From Bryobacterales bacterium (lineage in GTDB: Bacteria > Acidobacteriota > Terriglobia > Bryobacterales > Bryobacteraceae), in NCBI GenBank assembly GCA_016789905.1, contig JAEUQC010000172.1:248001-312000 (forward strand): a stretch of 64,000 nt of DNA. The letters run 5' to 3'. The notes under the pieces were generated by a model, which saw nothing but the letters and a program-made list of their open reading frames with translations, made no database searches and was not told where the DNA came from. Below are positions 50,861 to 61,476 of this stretch, piece after piece. The stretch's first letter is position 1. Every line of letters begins with the position of its first letter. Made by a program: the position numbers and the translations under genes.

Positions 50861-53118
50861 TGCGGCACAGATACCTCTTTGCGTTCGCGTTTGCCGGCTG
50901 CCTTTTTGCCGATGCCGGGACGTTGATCCCAACCACGAAACAGGCGCCCGATCCAGCCATTCTCTCCATGGAGGAGATGGCCATCGACATCCACATCGAC
51001 GGCAGCAACGCGCGTGTGCTTATGCGTCAGATCTTCGCCAGTCACGTGCCCGGTGTCACCGAAGGCAACTACACATTCGCGCTGCCCGGCGGCTCGCTGG
51101 TATCTGACTTTGCTGTTTGGGATGGCGTTACTCGCATTCCTGGCGTCATCCTGGAGCGCAAGCGCGCCGAAGAACTCTACGAGAATATCCGCCTGCAGGC
51201 CATTGACCCGGGCCTGTTGCAAATGGGCGAAACCGATTCTGATTCCGCCCGCCGTTCCACCGTTTTCAGCGCCAAAGTAGTCCCGATTCCAGGCTATGGA
51301 ACCAAGCGAGTGGAACTGGAATACCACCAGCGTATGCCGCTGGAGAACCTGGTTTCCTATCTAGCCATTCCGCTCAAACCCGAAGCCTACCGGCAGCAGA
51401 CCGTGGGGCGGCTCTGGATCACAGTGGACGCCCAATCGGCACACAGTATTGAGGCGTTTGAGCACGCCGGAAAATCGTATCCGCTCACCGTTCACGAGAA
51501 ATCTGCCAACAAAATCCGTGCTTCGCTCGACGTTCGCAACTTCGTACTTACCGAGGATTTCGCCATCACCCTCCGCCGCGCCGCGCCGAAGGCCGCCGCG
51601 CTAGCCGTTTCCGCGCAGCGGGAAACCACTACGGAGCCCGGCTACTTTGAAGCCGCTCTGGTGCTGCCCCCCGAACCGGCCGCGCAGGGCGGTCCCGCCC
51701 GCCGCGTCACCGCGCTGTTTGATGCCTCGCTCTCCATGCAATGGGATAAGCTGGAGCGCTCCTACGCCGCTCTGGCCAAACTGCTCACCGGTCTTCGCGC
51801 CGAAGATCAGTTCGATCTCTTCGTTTTCAACTCCGCCATCGCGCGCTACAGCCCCGCGCCCTCGCCCGGCGGTTCCGCCGAAGCCGAAAAGGCGCTGGCT
51901 TGGTTAAAGGAGCAGCCGCTCCGAGGCGCCACAAACCTTGGCGCCGCGCTCGATGCCGCGCTTGCCGCCGTCACCACGGACAACGCCGCGCTTGTGCTTT
52001 TCACCGATGGCGGGGCCTCCGATGGTGAGATCCGCAGCGGCAAAATCGCCGATGCCTACGCCAAGAAGTGGGCCGTCTCAAAAAAGCCGCGAACCTTCGT
52101 TTTCGCCGTTGGTGACGACGCCAACGTCAACCTGCTTCGCGCCCTCGCCCGTCACGATGGCGTGCTGGAAACCATCAACTCCACCGAAACGCCCGATTTC
52201 AAACTCAATGCGTTTCTCTCAAAGCTGCAACGCCGTCCCGCCGCCGGCCTCGCCCTTGCCGCGGACCCGAACCTCGCCGATGTCTACCCGCTGCAGGAAC
52301 AAACCTATTCCGGTTCCGAGGCCGCCTGGGTCGGCCGCTACAAGCAACCCGCACGCACCAATTTCCGCGCCGGCGTTGCGCAGTTGACCGTCGCTCTCCC
52401 CGCCTCGGAAACCGCGCACCCGCAACTGCCGCGCGCCTGGGCAAAGGCCCGCGTCGACGCCCTGCTCGAAAAAATCGAACGCGACGGCGAAGACCGCGCC
52501 ACCATCGACGAAATCATCCGCCTATCCCGCAAATTTAAATTCGTCACTCCCTACACATCCTTCCTCGCCGCCCCGCGCGCTCTGCTGCGCCCGCGCCTCA
52601 TTCGTCCCGGCGATCCGGTCCTCCGCGTTCGAACGGACAAGCTCATCTCCTCCGTCGTCGCTGTCTTCCCCTTTGGCCTCGTCAAGCCCTTGAAGTTCCT
52701 TCCCGGAGAGGACATCTGGCAAACCCGCTTTCTTGCCCCGTCCGATATGGCCGACGGCACCCATAGCGTCAACCTGGTTCTGCGGGACAAGCGTGGCAAT
52801 ACCTACAAAGAAGCCCGGACGTTCGTCATCGTCAGCAAACCTCCGATTGTTCGCCCCCGCCTGGACAAGCAGAATTACCGCCGGGGGGAAACGGTGGAAC
52901 TCCGCGCTTCGGCCTCTGCCGCCACGCGCACCATCAGCGCCCGCATGTACGGCGTCGCACCCGTCGCTCTCCGTTGGGACCCCAAGTCCTTAGCCAACAC
53001 CGGCCGCTTCGTCTTGCCGCGCGATCTCGCGCCCGGCCGCTACACCATCACCGTTACCGCCGAAGATATGGCCCACAACATCGGCACCGGGGAGGTGAAC
53101 CTCGATGTTCTCCCGTAA
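50860..53118 (+). CDS. VIT and von Willebrand A domain protein, exported
   Basis: The 752-residue protein has a signal peptide (MRHRYLFAFAFAGCLFA), an N-terminal VIT domain (about 30-160: MEEMAIDIHIDGSNARVLM, TEGNYTFALPGGSLVSDFAV), and a VWA domain with a complete MIDAS: Asp288, Ser290 and Ser292 in LFDASLSMQW, Thr in RGATNLGAAL, Asp in LFTDGGASDGE. The C-terminal 200 residues form an Ig-like or A2M-like beta region. VIT+VWA pairs are known from inter-alpha-trypsin inhibitor heavy chains and bacterial surface proteins and bind protein partners through a metal ion. It is coupled to both neighbours by overlaps of 1 and 14 nt. Confidence 0.88.
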   Translation: MRHRYLFAFAFAGCLFADAGTLIPTTKQAPDPAILSMEEMAIDIHIDGSNARVLMRQIFASHVPGVTEGNYTFALPGGSLVSDFAVWDGVTRIPGVILERKRAEELYENIRLQAIDPGLLQMGETDSDSARRSTVFSAKVVPIPGYGTKRVELEYHQRMPLENLVSYLAIPLKPEAYRQQTVGRLWITVDAQSAHSIEAFEHAGKSYPLTVHEKSANKIRASLDVRNFVLTEDFAITLRRAAPKAAALAVSAQRETTTEPGYFEAALVLPPEPAAQGGPARRVTALFDASLSMQWDKLERSYAALAKLLTGLRAEDQFDLFVFNSAIARYSPAPSPGGSAEAEKALAWLKEQPLRGATNLGAALDAALAAVTTDNAALVLFTDGGASDGEIRSGKIADAYAKKWAVSKKPRTFVFAVGDDANVNLLRALARHDGVLETINSTETPDFKLNAFLSKLQRRPAAGLALAADPNLADVYPLQEQTYSGSEAAWVGRYKQPARTNFRAGVAQLTVALPASETAHPQLPRAWAKARVDALLEKIERDGEDRATIDEIIRLSRKFKFVTPYTSFLAAPRALLRPRLIRPGDPVLRVRTDKLISSVVAVFPFGLVKPLKFLPGEDIWQTRFLAPSDMADGTHSVNLVLRDKRGNTYKEARTFVIVSKPPIVRPRLDKQNYRRGETVELRASASAATRTISARMYGVAPVALRWDPKSLANTGRFVLPRDLAPGRYTITVTAEDMAHNIGTGEVNLDVLP

Positions 53119-56100
53119 GCTGTTCCTGGCCGTGGGCCTGGCCGCCACGCTCACTGCCGATCTTCCCAATTGGATCGCAACCATCGAGGTGCGCGACAAA
53201 CTGGAGGAGGTTTTCTACCGCTCGGTCACCTTCGGGTCCAACGCAATGTTCTGGCGCCGCGCGCCTAAGGAAACACGCCCCGCGCTCACCCGCCAGATTG
53301 AGCAGACTCCCGCCGAAGCACAACTCTACTACCTGCGGGCGCGGGAGGCCGAAGCACAGCTCGATTTCGCCGCCGCCGAAGCCGATTGGACGAAATACGC
53401 GCAGATCGCTGCCGCCCGCGCCGAAGCCTGGCGCGAAAAGGCCGCCTACCACGGGCGCCGCGCCGAGCCGGAAAAGGAACTCGCCGCGCTTCTGGAAGCC
53501 GCAAAGCTCCCCGCCACGGGCGCGGAAATCTATCGTCCGGTTCGCAATCAACAGGCTTGGCTCGCTCTCGATCGGGCCGCCCAGCTTGTGTCCGATCAAC
53601 TTCTCTCCGCCGACCGTGCCTTGGAAGTTCTTCGCGCTCGCGAGGCCCGTTTCCCCAAGGAAGCGGAAACCTACACGCGCTTCGCCAGTTGGCTCATCGC
53701 GCGCCAGCGCTGGGCCGACGTGGATTCCTTGCTCACCCGTTATCAGCAGGCGTTTCCGGGCGACGAAGCCTGGCCGCTGCAAATTCGCGCGTCCATGGAA
53801 CGCGGCCGCAACGGCGCCGCTGCGGCCATCGCCCTCTATGACCGCGCGTTCCGTCCGGATTGGCCCGACGCGCTCCTTGCCGATTTCTTCCGCCTGCTCG
53901 ACGAAACGAACACCCGCCGCCCATTTGCCGCCGCCGCTCGCCAGCGCTTCGCCGCCGGCCCATCCGATGCCGGTCCTGCCGCTCGCCTCTTCCACCACTA
54001 CCGCTTAAGTAACGACACCGCCAGCGCCCAGCGCGTACTTCATGATTGGAACAAAGCGCGCGCCGGCCGCTGGACGCCCGCCGAACAGCTTCTGTTGGCC
54101 GGCTTCCACGCCAGCGTGCAAAACGTTGAGGAGGCCGCCCGGCGCTACTATGCCGCGTATCAGTCCAATGATGCCGCCGCCAGCGAATCTGGCCTTGCCG
54201 AACTCATCGGACTGTTGGTGCAACAGGCCAATCAGTCCTTCCGCTTCGGCGGCGGGGATCTTTCGTTCTATCGCGACATCGCCACGCTGGATGCAAATCC
54301 GGGCTTCTGGAATGGCATCGTTTCGTTGGTGCTCAACGGCCGAAGCCCTGCGTCCGAACTCGGCGAAATGGAGCGCAAAGCCATTCCCTATTTCCACCGT
54401 GCCGCCGCCGCCGAACTGTTGAAGATTTTCGATACTCGCTTTTCCTCCTCCGCCCGCCGGTCCACTCTTCACGCGCAAGTCATTGAGGCCAGCGCGCTGC
54501 ACGCCGAATCGGACCGCGTCGCCCGCATCGGGAACGCGTTTCTCGCCAGCTTCCCCAACGCCACAGAACGGACTCGCATCGCCTTGCTCACCGCTGACGC
54601 GCATGCCCGTCTGAACCAGACGCAGCCGGAGTTCGCTCTCTACGACGCGCTTCTCAACGAACTCGCCGCCAAGGCCGGCCGCGTCCCCATCGGTGAGACC
54701 CCTGCCAGCGCCCGCAATGGCGATTATCCACGCGTGCTCGACCGCTACATTGCCCGGCTTGTCGCCCTGCGCCAGCCTGCGCAGGCGCTCGCCCTTTACC
54801 GCCGCGAAATTGACCGTAATCCCAATGATCCTGGCCTCTACGAACGGCTCGCCGCGTTCCTTGAACAGAACAAAATGACCGGCGAAATTGAGGCTGCCTA
54901 TCGCCGCGCCATCCAGCAGTTCCCGCAGAAAAGCTGGTCCCACAAGCTCGCCCGCTTCTTCCTGCGGCAGAAGATGACCGCCCAATATGACCAATTCACG
55001 CGGGAATTGTCCGCCGTCTTCTCCGGCACCGAACTGGCCGAATACCTGAGCGTCACCGCGCAGCAGGGAGGGCTCGATCCGGTGCTCTACCGGCAAGTAA
55101 ATCTCTACGCCTACCGCCGCTTCCCGCACCATCTCCCGTTTGTCAAGAACCTGCTGGGCGCCTATACCAATCGCGTCACTGCGGACGCGGTGGAATGGGA
55201 GCGGCTCCTGCGCGCCAACTGGATGTACGATGAGTCCCTGCGCGCCCGCTTCTTTGAATACCTCTCCCGTACGAAGAAGCTCGACGCGGAACTCGCCGCG
55301 CTCCAGTCGCAAACCAAGGACAACCCCGCCGTCGCGCTCTGGGTTGCCGAAGCGGAAACCTGGAAGGGGCATTTTGAGGCCGCCGCGCCTCTCTTCAAAG
55401 CCGTCGCCGCGGACTTCCCGGCCGACACGCCGCTTGTATCGCGCGCCGCCGCCGTTCATCGGTCGCTCCAGCAGATCGATGTCGCCATGCAACTCGAAGA
55501 GACCCTTTCGCAGGCGCACCCCACGGATTCTTCCATCCTCACCCGTCTTGGCGAGATGCAGGCTGAACAGGAACACTTCGACAGAGCCGGCTCGTATTGG
55601 AATCGCATCATCGCCATCGCGCCGGGCCGCGCCGATCAATACTTGGAAACAGCCACGCTGCACTGGGATTACTACCGCTACAGCGATGCGCTGGAGCGCC
55701 TTGCTGAGGGCCGCCGCCGCTTAAATAGTCCGAATCTGTTCGCGTTTGAGGCTGGCGCCATCCGCGAAAATCAGGGCGATTTCGCCGCCGCCGCGCGGGA
55801 GTATGTCAACGGCGCCGCAGCCGAGGGCAACGAATCCAATTCGCGCCAGCGGCTGATCAAAGTGGCCACCCGCGCCGCCTGGCGCCATCCCGTTGACGCG
55901 GCCCTCGCCGCCGCTGGCAGCACGCCGCAAACCCTTGCCCTGCGCGTCGCCCTGCTCGAATCGCAAGCGCGCAAGCCGGAGTTGGAAACCCTTCTGTCAC
56001 AGGCCGCGCAGAACGCCAACGCCGAACTGCTCATAGAAATTCGCCAGCACGCCCAGCGCTCCGGCCTCGCCAATGTCGAACGCCGCGTTCTTGAACGTCA

Positions 56101-59100
56101 GTACGCGCTGGCCGATCAGCCGGCCGCGAAGATGGCCGCGCTGGCCGACAAAATGCGCTTTGAAGAAGCGGCCAACGCCCAGCCCGCCGCCGCGCAAGCC
56201 GCGGAAAAACTGCTCAGCGAAAACCCTCGCTCTGTCGGCGCCATCCGCACCGCGGTGAACTATTTCTGGCGCGCCGGCCAGCAGGCGCGGGCGGCAGATG
56301 TGCTTCTTGCCGCCGCGCCGAATGCCTACCCGGATCTGCGGCGCAGCTTCCGTCTGGAAGCCATCCGGAAGCTGGCCGAATCCGGCGATTATCAGCGGGC
56401 CCATCGCGAAGCTGCCGTGCTGCTCGCCGCCGATCCGCTCGATGAACAGGTCATCGCGTTGAAGGCCGACGTCTACGCCCGCGCCAAAGACGACGCGGCC
56501 TTGAACGCCTTCTACAAGACAACTCTCGCCGCTCTGCAATCCGCCAAACGCTCCACCGCCGGGCTGCGCCGCAACTGGATCCCCGCCCTCATTCGCGTTG
56601 GCGACGCAACCGGCGCCGCTGATCAGTACATCGAACTGCTCAAGCAGTTTCCGGAAGACGAGAGTTTGCAACGGGAAGCCGCTCGCTTCGCCGTCAACAA
56701 CGGTCAGCGCGACCGGATCACCAGCTTTTTCGCCAAGGCGGAAAGTGATTCGCCGCGCGACGCCCGCTGGCCCATCGTCCGCGCCAGGCTGGAAAATGAG
56801 TTTGGCGATTTCAACGCCGCGCTCGCCGCTTGGGGCCGCGCCGTCGCCTTGCGTCCGGAACGCGCCGATCTGCTCACCAGCCGCGCCAGTCTGGAGGAGC
56901 GTCTCTCTCAGTTCGACAAGGCCGTAATCTCTTACCGCAAACTGTTTGACATCAGCTTCCGCAATCCCATGTGGCTGGAGGAAGGCGCCCGCGTGCTCGC
57001 CCGCCAGGGGAAGGCCACCGAGTGCGTCAAATGGTTGCGCGAAGCCTATATCGACAACCGGTCCTCTTCCCCGAACAACGCTCTCGCCATGGCCGGCCGT
57101 TTGCTCGAATGGGGCATGGCGGAGCCGGCCCGCGCGGAGGTTATCAGGGCTCTCCCCGGCGTCACCGATCTGGACCTTGCTGCCACTCTCTACGCTCGTG
57201 CCGCAACCCAACTCCGCCAGTTTGACTCAATCCCCACCACGCTCACTCCGCGCTCCGCCGGCATGACGCCGGAGCGCCAGGCGCAGTATCGCCAGCGTTG
57301 GCTCCTCGCCGCCGCGCAAACCGCCGGCTCGCTCTACTCGCCGGAAGAAAAGCAGCGCTTCGCGCTTTGGCTCGATGCGCAGCGCGCGCTCACCAATCCC
57401 GATACGCTCGCCAACGCCGCCCTCATGGCCGGCCTCGCCGATACTGCCGCCCGCGCCTACAACCAGGCCTTGCTCGCCAGCCCCGAAAACAATCGCGGCT
57501 ACCTGGAGCCGCTGGCCAGCCTGCAATCCCGCCGCCAGCAGTTCACGGAACTGGGCCGCCAGATTGAGGCTTTCCATCGCGTTTCCCCCAATAACGACGA
57601 AAAGACCGGTCTCTTGCATCGCGCGCGCGCAGCCTACTTTTCCGGCGGAGACGATGCCGGCGAACTGCGCATGTTGAATACGCTGCAGGCCGCCGGCGCC
57701 CTAGGCGAAGAGCAACTGGAGCGGCTCCTGGCCTTGAATTCGCGCCGCGCTCCGGCCACCGTCAGCCCCCGGCAGGCGCAGGATTCGGCATTCATGGACG
57801 CGCTTGCCAACCATGCCATCCGCACCGGCAAAGCCCCCATCGTCGCCCAGGCAATTTCCAATCGCCGCTCGCCCTTGTGGCAAAATGCCGCCCGCGCCAT
57901 CTCCGGCCTGCACCTCGGTGAAAACACCCCCGCCGTGCGCAAAGCCTTTATGGACGCCCTGGGCCCGGAACGCATCGGCGACAAACTCGCCCTGGCCGGT
58001 AATCGCGACGCCACGCTCGCCGGCGATGTCTGGTTCTACTACGCCGGCCGCTACGGTGCCTGGTTGCAAATCGCGCAAGATGCAAACGCCCCGCACTATC
58101 TGGCGGCGCTCGTCGAACGCAGTTCCAACAGTGCCCGCGCCTATTTGGACTTCGGCGAAGAAGCCGGCGGCCCGGCCGCCGAACAGGCCTATCGCACCGC
58201 CCTTATCCTTGATGAGCATCAACCCGCCGCCTACTCCCGCCTCGCCGCGTTAGCGCCGAACAGGCAGGAAAAGGCGGCTCTCTATCGCCGTGCCGTCGAA
58301 GAGCTCCGTTGGAATCACGACAACCGCCGTATCCAGGAGTGGTTCTGGGCCGAAGCCGCGCGTATCATGCGTGAAGCCGGCGCCGCCGGACTGCGCGACG
58401 AAGTGCGCGACCCGCTGGACGCTCTCCTCCGCGCCTACGTCAAGCGCAACGGTGCCTACCGCGTTCGGGAACTGCTCGAAGGCGCGCTCGCCCTCGCTGG
58501 AGATCCCGCCGCCGGTGTCCAATGGATCGCGCAGATCTCCCGTTCCGCCGCCGAACCCGCGGGCTTCCTTGCGCAGCTCAATAGCGAAAACTGGCTACCC
58601 GCCGCGGGCCGTGAGACCCTGCTCAAAATGCAAGTGGATTTCGCCATTGATCGCTGGAACGCAGCCGCCGGCGAGGAACGCGCCATGGCCCGCGAACAGG
58701 CCGACCAGGCCCGTATCCGGTATGCCAATTACCTGCTCACGCACAGCCGCGCCGCCGCCGCCAGGCCCGTTGTCGATGCACTCGCCGCCAATCCGGATCT
58801 CCGCGAACGCTTCGATGTGGCCGAACTCCGCCTGCTGCTCGCCGCCGCCGAAAAGCGTGTGGACGCCGTAATCCCCGAACTTCCCAGGGAGGCCGAAACC
58901 CTCCGCAATCTCGCGAACGGTCTCCGCCGCGCCGGCTACGCCGCCGAAGCCCGCGCCGTCCTTTTCGCTTCTTATGAGGTGGATCTGAAAGACGGCAATG
59001 TCGATTCCGCCATCCCCGGCCTCGCCGCTCTTCACATCGAAGCCGGCGCACCGGAAAAGGCCATTCCGCTGCTCGACGTCTATGTCATGCAGTCCGAAGT

Positions 59101-59869
59101 TCCGTTTTCGCGCCATCTCAACGCCGGCGGTCTCTTGCTTGCCAATAAGCGCAAGGCCGAAGCGGTGCGCTACCTCGAACCTCTTGCCGCCGCCGAACCC
59201 TGGAACGGCTCCGCCCGCGCGCTTCTCGCCGAAGCACGGGAAGACGACGCGGCTCTCACTGCCGCCGTCGCTGATAACCAGACGCCCTATTCGGGCCGGC
59301 TCCGCGCCGCCTTATGGGTTGGCGCCAACCGCGTGAAGGCCGTTCAATCCGGAGCCGCCGAACTCGACTTCTTGGCCGGCAACCGGATCACCGATGTTGC
59401 CAGCGAGCAGCCCCTGTGGGCCGCCGCGCGCCGCCACGCCGCATTCCTGGCCAAAAACGACGCTACCAAAATTCGCCTCTATCGCGCCGTGCTCGCCATT
59501 GATCCCAACGACGACCCCAGCGCGCTCGAACTCTTCCGCGCCCTGCTGCAGAGTGGACGGCCCAGGGAAGCGCTCGCCTCTATTGAAGACCGAATCCACA
59601 TCGTAAGCGCTCCGGTCGATCGCGCCCGCCTCGCCGATGCCTACGTCCGCGTCAATCAACTCCAGCGTGCGTTGAATCTCTTCGACGAACTCGGCGGTTC
59701 CGGTACTCCGGAGCAAAACACGCGCTGGGCCAATGCCGCCAATATCGTTCGCGCACAGGCCGCACGCGACGAGCAGAACCAGATGCGGCGGCCCGTCATT
59801 AGCGATGCCCTCGAACAGCCCAACATTGTGAAGCCGCGACTTGTCGCCCCCCAAGGAGGCGCCCGATGA
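53105..59869 (+). CDS. Giant exported TPR-repeat protein
   Basis: The 2254-residue protein has a signal peptide (MFSRKLFLAVGLAATLTA) and then helical repeats throughout, with TPR-like units such as AEAQLYYLRAREAEAQLDFAA and LYERLAAFLEQNKMTGEIEA. No enzyme motif is seen. It overlaps the VIT/VWA gene by 14 nt (with GAGGTG as ribosome binding site) and the next gene by 4 nt, so all are co-expressed. A protein of this size in the periplasm is likely a scaffold that holds other envelope proteins. I do not know a named family; homology outside Acidobacteriota cannot be judged here. Confidence 0.8.
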   Translation: MFSRKLFLAVGLAATLTADLPNWIATIEVRDKLEEVFYRSVTFGSNAMFWRRAPKETRPALTRQIEQTPAEAQLYYLRAREAEAQLDFAAAEADWTKYAQIAAARAEAWREKAAYHGRRAEPEKELAALLEAAKLPATGAEIYRPVRNQQAWLALDRAAQLVSDQLLSADRALEVLRAREARFPKEAETYTRFASWLIARQRWADVDSLLTRYQQAFPGDEAWPLQIRASMERGRNGAAAAIALYDRAFRPDWPDALLADFFRLLDETNTRRPFAAAARQRFAAGPSDAGPAARLFHHYRLSNDTASAQRVLHDWNKARAGRWTPAEQLLLAGFHASVQNVEEAARRYYAAYQSNDAAASESGLAELIGLLVQQANQSFRFGGGDLSFYRDIATLDANPGFWNGIVSLVLNGRSPASELGEMERKAIPYFHRAAAAELLKIFDTRFSSSARRSTLHAQVIEASALHAESDRVARIGNAFLASFPNATERTRIALLTADAHARLNQTQPEFALYDALLNELAAKAGRVPIGETPASARNGDYPRVLDRYIARLVALRQPAQALALYRREIDRNPNDPGLYERLAAFLEQNKMTGEIEAAYRRAIQQFPQKSWSHKLARFFLRQKMTAQYDQFTRELSAVFSGTELAEYLSVTAQQGGLDPVLYRQVNLYAYRRFPHHLPFVKNLLGAYTNRVTADAVEWERLLRANWMYDESLRARFFEYLSRTKKLDAELAALQSQTKDNPAVALWVAEAETWKGHFEAAAPLFKAVAADFPADTPLVSRAAAVHRSLQQIDVAMQLEETLSQAHPTDSSILTRLGEMQAEQEHFDRAGSYWNRIIAIAPGRADQYLETATLHWDYYRYSDALERLAEGRRRLNSPNLFAFEAGAIRENQGDFAAAAREYVNGAAAEGNESNSRQRLIKVATRAAWRHPVDAALAAAGSTPQTLALRVALLESQARKPELETLLSQAAQNANAELLIEIRQHAQRSGLANVERRVLERQYALADQPAAKMAALADKMRFEEAANAQPAAAQAAEKLLSENPRSVGAIRTAVNYFWRAGQQARAADVLLAAAPNAYPDLRRSFRLEAIRKLAESGDYQRAHREAAVLLAADPLDEQVIALKADVYARAKDDAALNAFYKTTLAALQSAKRSTAGLRRNWIPALIRVGDATGAADQYIELLKQFPEDESLQREAARFAVNNGQRDRITSFFAKAESDSPRDARWPIVRARLENEFGDFNAALAAWGRAVALRPERADLLTSRASLEERLSQFDKAVISYRKLFDISFRNPMWLEEGARVLARQGKATECVKWLREAYIDNRSSSPNNALAMAGRLLEWGMAEPARAEVIRALPGVTDLDLAATLYARAATQLRQFDSIPTTLTPRSAGMTPERQAQYRQRWLLAAAQTAGSLYSPEEKQRFALWLDAQRALTNPDTLANAALMAGLADTAARAYNQALLASPENNRGYLEPLASLQSRRQQFTELGRQIEAFHRVSPNNDEKTGLLHRARAAYFSGGDDAGELRMLNTLQAAGALGEEQLERLLALNSRRAPATVSPRQAQDSAFMDALANHAIRTGKAPIVAQAISNRRSPLWQNAARAISGLHLGENTPAVRKAFMDALGPERIGDKLALAGNRDATLAGDVWFYYAGRYGAWLQIAQDANAPHYLAALVERSSNSARAYLDFGEEAGGPAAEQAYRTALILDEHQPAAYSRLAALAPNRQEKAALYRRAVEELRWNHDNRRIQEWFWAEAARIMREAGAAGLRDEVRDPLDALLRAYVKRNGAYRVRELLEGALALAGDPAAGVQWIAQISRSAAEPAGFLAQLNSENWLPAAGRETLLKMQVDFAIDRWNAAAGEERAMAREQADQARIRYANYLLTHSRAAAARPVVDALAANPDLRERFDVAELRLLLAAAEKRVDAVIPELPREAETLRNLANGLRRAGYAAEARAVLFASYEVDLKDGNVDSAIPGLAALHIEAGAPEKAIPLLDVYVMQSEVPFSRHLNAGGLLLANKRKAEAVRYLEPLAAAEPWNGSARALLAEAREDDAALTAAVADNQTPYSGRLRAALWVGANRVKAVQSGAAELDFLAGNRITDVASEQPLWAAARRHAAFLAKNDATKIRLYRAVLAIDPNDDPSALELFRALLQSGRPREALASIEDRIHIVSAPVDRARLADAYVRVNQLQRALNLFDELGGSGTPEQNTRWANAANIVRAQAARDEQNQMRRPVISDALEQPNIVKPRLVAPQGGAR

Positions 59870-61476
59870 AACGCCGTTATCTCTGGCTGTTGCCCATCCT
59901 CGGCGCCGCCGCCTGGCTGGTGGCCCAAAACGCCGCTCCGCCGCCCTCGCCCCTCCCCCACTTCCCGCCCGGTGCCATGCTCGCCCTCGATGCCCGTGAC
60001 CTCGGCCAGCTCATAAAAGAGTGGAACGCCTCCCAGGCCAAGAAGGATTGGCTGGCCAGCGATGCCTACCGCCAGTTCGCCGTCTCCCGTCTTGCGCAGC
60101 GGCTCCAGGAAGCGCAGCAGGAATTTGCTGACGCCGGCAAAACGCCCATCGACATGCAGTTGCTGGAACAGTTGGCCGGCGATCGCTCCGCTCTTGCTCT
60201 CTACAACCCCGGCGATCTGGAATTCCTTCTGGTCACCCGCATGCCGGAGGCGCGTTTCGCCGCCTCCTTCTTCGGCCGCCAGCGCGCCGCGCTGTCCCCC
60301 CGCACCGCCGCCGGCACCCAGTATTTTGTCGCCACGAATCCGTCTTCCCGCCGCGTGGTCGCCTTCGCCATCCGCGGGGAATGGGTTATCGCCGGAACCA
60401 CCGAATCGCTCGTCGCCCAGTGTCTGCAGCGCATGGCGGCCAATACCGCAAACGGGCTCGCCAGCGAGGAGTGGTTCTCGCGCGCCTCCCAGGCCGCGGG
60501 CACGCCCGGTGAACTCCGCATGGCCGCCAATCTGGACGCTCTCTACAATTCGCCCCATTTCCGCAGCTACTGGGTCCACCGCAATCGCGCCGAACTCCAA
60601 CCCTACTCGGCATCCATCAGCGATCTCGATCGTCGCTCGAATGAGTGGACCGAACGCCGTGTCTTGACTCGCAAACAGGCCGCGGCGCCCGCCCCGGTTA
60701 ACGCCGCCCTTTGGCCTTCGCTGCTGCGCGCCGTGCCGCCCGCCGCCGGGCTCTACCGCGCCTGGCTCGCGCCGGATTCGAACTACGCCGCCTCGCTCAT
60801 CGTGCAAAAATTCTTCAACCCTACACCCGGGTACGGCCCCTCGGTTGAACTCGCGCCCACGCTCAGCGTGGCCGGTGAAGCGGGTGGCGAATCCGATTGG
60901 GACGACCGCATCGACGAAGCTCCCTTTGTTCCCGGCGACACTCGGCCGGACGCGGCACGCCTGGCCCAGTGGCTCGGCCGCGCGCAACTCACCGGGTTGC
61001 TCCACGTCCAAGGCACCCGCGATAGTGCCGATACGATCTGGATCCACCAGGATACGGGCATTGTTCTCACCCGGAATGGCAATTGGAACGAGGTTGAGAC
61101 CCGTGCCGAGTTCGACGCTCTCGGCAACGCCGCCGTCCAAGTCGCCCTCGATGGCAATCGCCTTTTCATCGCCAGCACTCCCGCGCTGCTCGCAGCCATG
61201 CGCGCCGATTCCAACAACGCTCTCCCCGCCGCCAACGCTCGCTTCGCCGGCCTCTTTCGCCATGGAGCCGAACGCGCCCGCTACTCGCGCTGGATGGCCC
61301 GCATCGGCCAGCCAACTTTCGTCCCCCCGGCGCAGGGTCAGCAGCGTGAACCCCAGTTTATGGGCGATGTCATCGGCAGCCTTTCGCAGACTCTGCGCGG
61401 CGTCACGGAACACGCCGTGACCACCGCCGATTCCGGTGACCGCCTCACCCAAACCATCGTCTATCGAATGCAGTAA
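59866..61476 (+). CDS. Unknown membrane-anchored exported protein (DUF3352-like)
   Basis: The 536-residue protein has an N-terminal signal anchor (about 5-20) and a soluble part without catalytic motifs. Phrases such as FPPGAMLALDARDLGQLIKEW and LAGDRSALALYNPGDLEFLL resemble the DUF3352 or DUF2138 type of inner-membrane proteins, which in E. coli (YfaA) sit next to an alpha-2-macroglobulin gene (memory-based). There is no macroglobulin here; instead a VIT/VWA and a giant TPR gene precede it. It is coupled by ATGA to the TPR gene and by TAATG to the mini-transpeptidase gene. Function is unknown. Confidence 0.6.
   Translation: MKRRYLWLLPILGAAAWLVAQNAAPPPSPLPHFPPGAMLALDARDLGQLIKEWNASQAKKDWLASDAYRQFAVSRLAQRLQEAQQEFADAGKTPIDMQLLEQLAGDRSALALYNPGDLEFLLVTRMPEARFAASFFGRQRAALSPRTAAGTQYFVATNPSSRRVVAFAIRGEWVIAGTTESLVAQCLQRMAANTANGLASEEWFSRASQAAGTPGELRMAANLDALYNSPHFRSYWVHRNRAELQPYSASISDLDRRSNEWTERRVLTRKQAAAPAPVNAALWPSLLRAVPPAAGLYRAWLAPDSNYAASLIVQKFFNPTPGYGPSVELAPTLSVAGEAGGESDWDDRIDEAPFVPGDTRPDAARLAQWLGRAQLTGLLHVQGTRDSADTIWIHQDTGIVLTRNGNWNEVETRAEFDALGNAAVQVALDGNRLFIASTPALLAAMRADSNNALPAANARFAGLFRHGAERARYSRWMARIGQPTFVPPAQGQQREPQFMGDVIGSLSQTLRGVTEHAVTTADSGDRLTQTIVYRMQ

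Noticed and set aside
54005..57211. Two long minus-strand frames (54005-55663 and 55997-57211) inside the TPR gene
   Set aside because: Same GC-driven antisense effect; they would disrupt no plus-strand signal and carry no recognisable domain.
59656..61452. 598-codon minus-strand frame over the TPR and DUF3352-like genes
   Set aside because: Antisense shadow caused by GCC-rich codons on the plus strand; no motif, and the plus-strand genes overlap as a coupled series.
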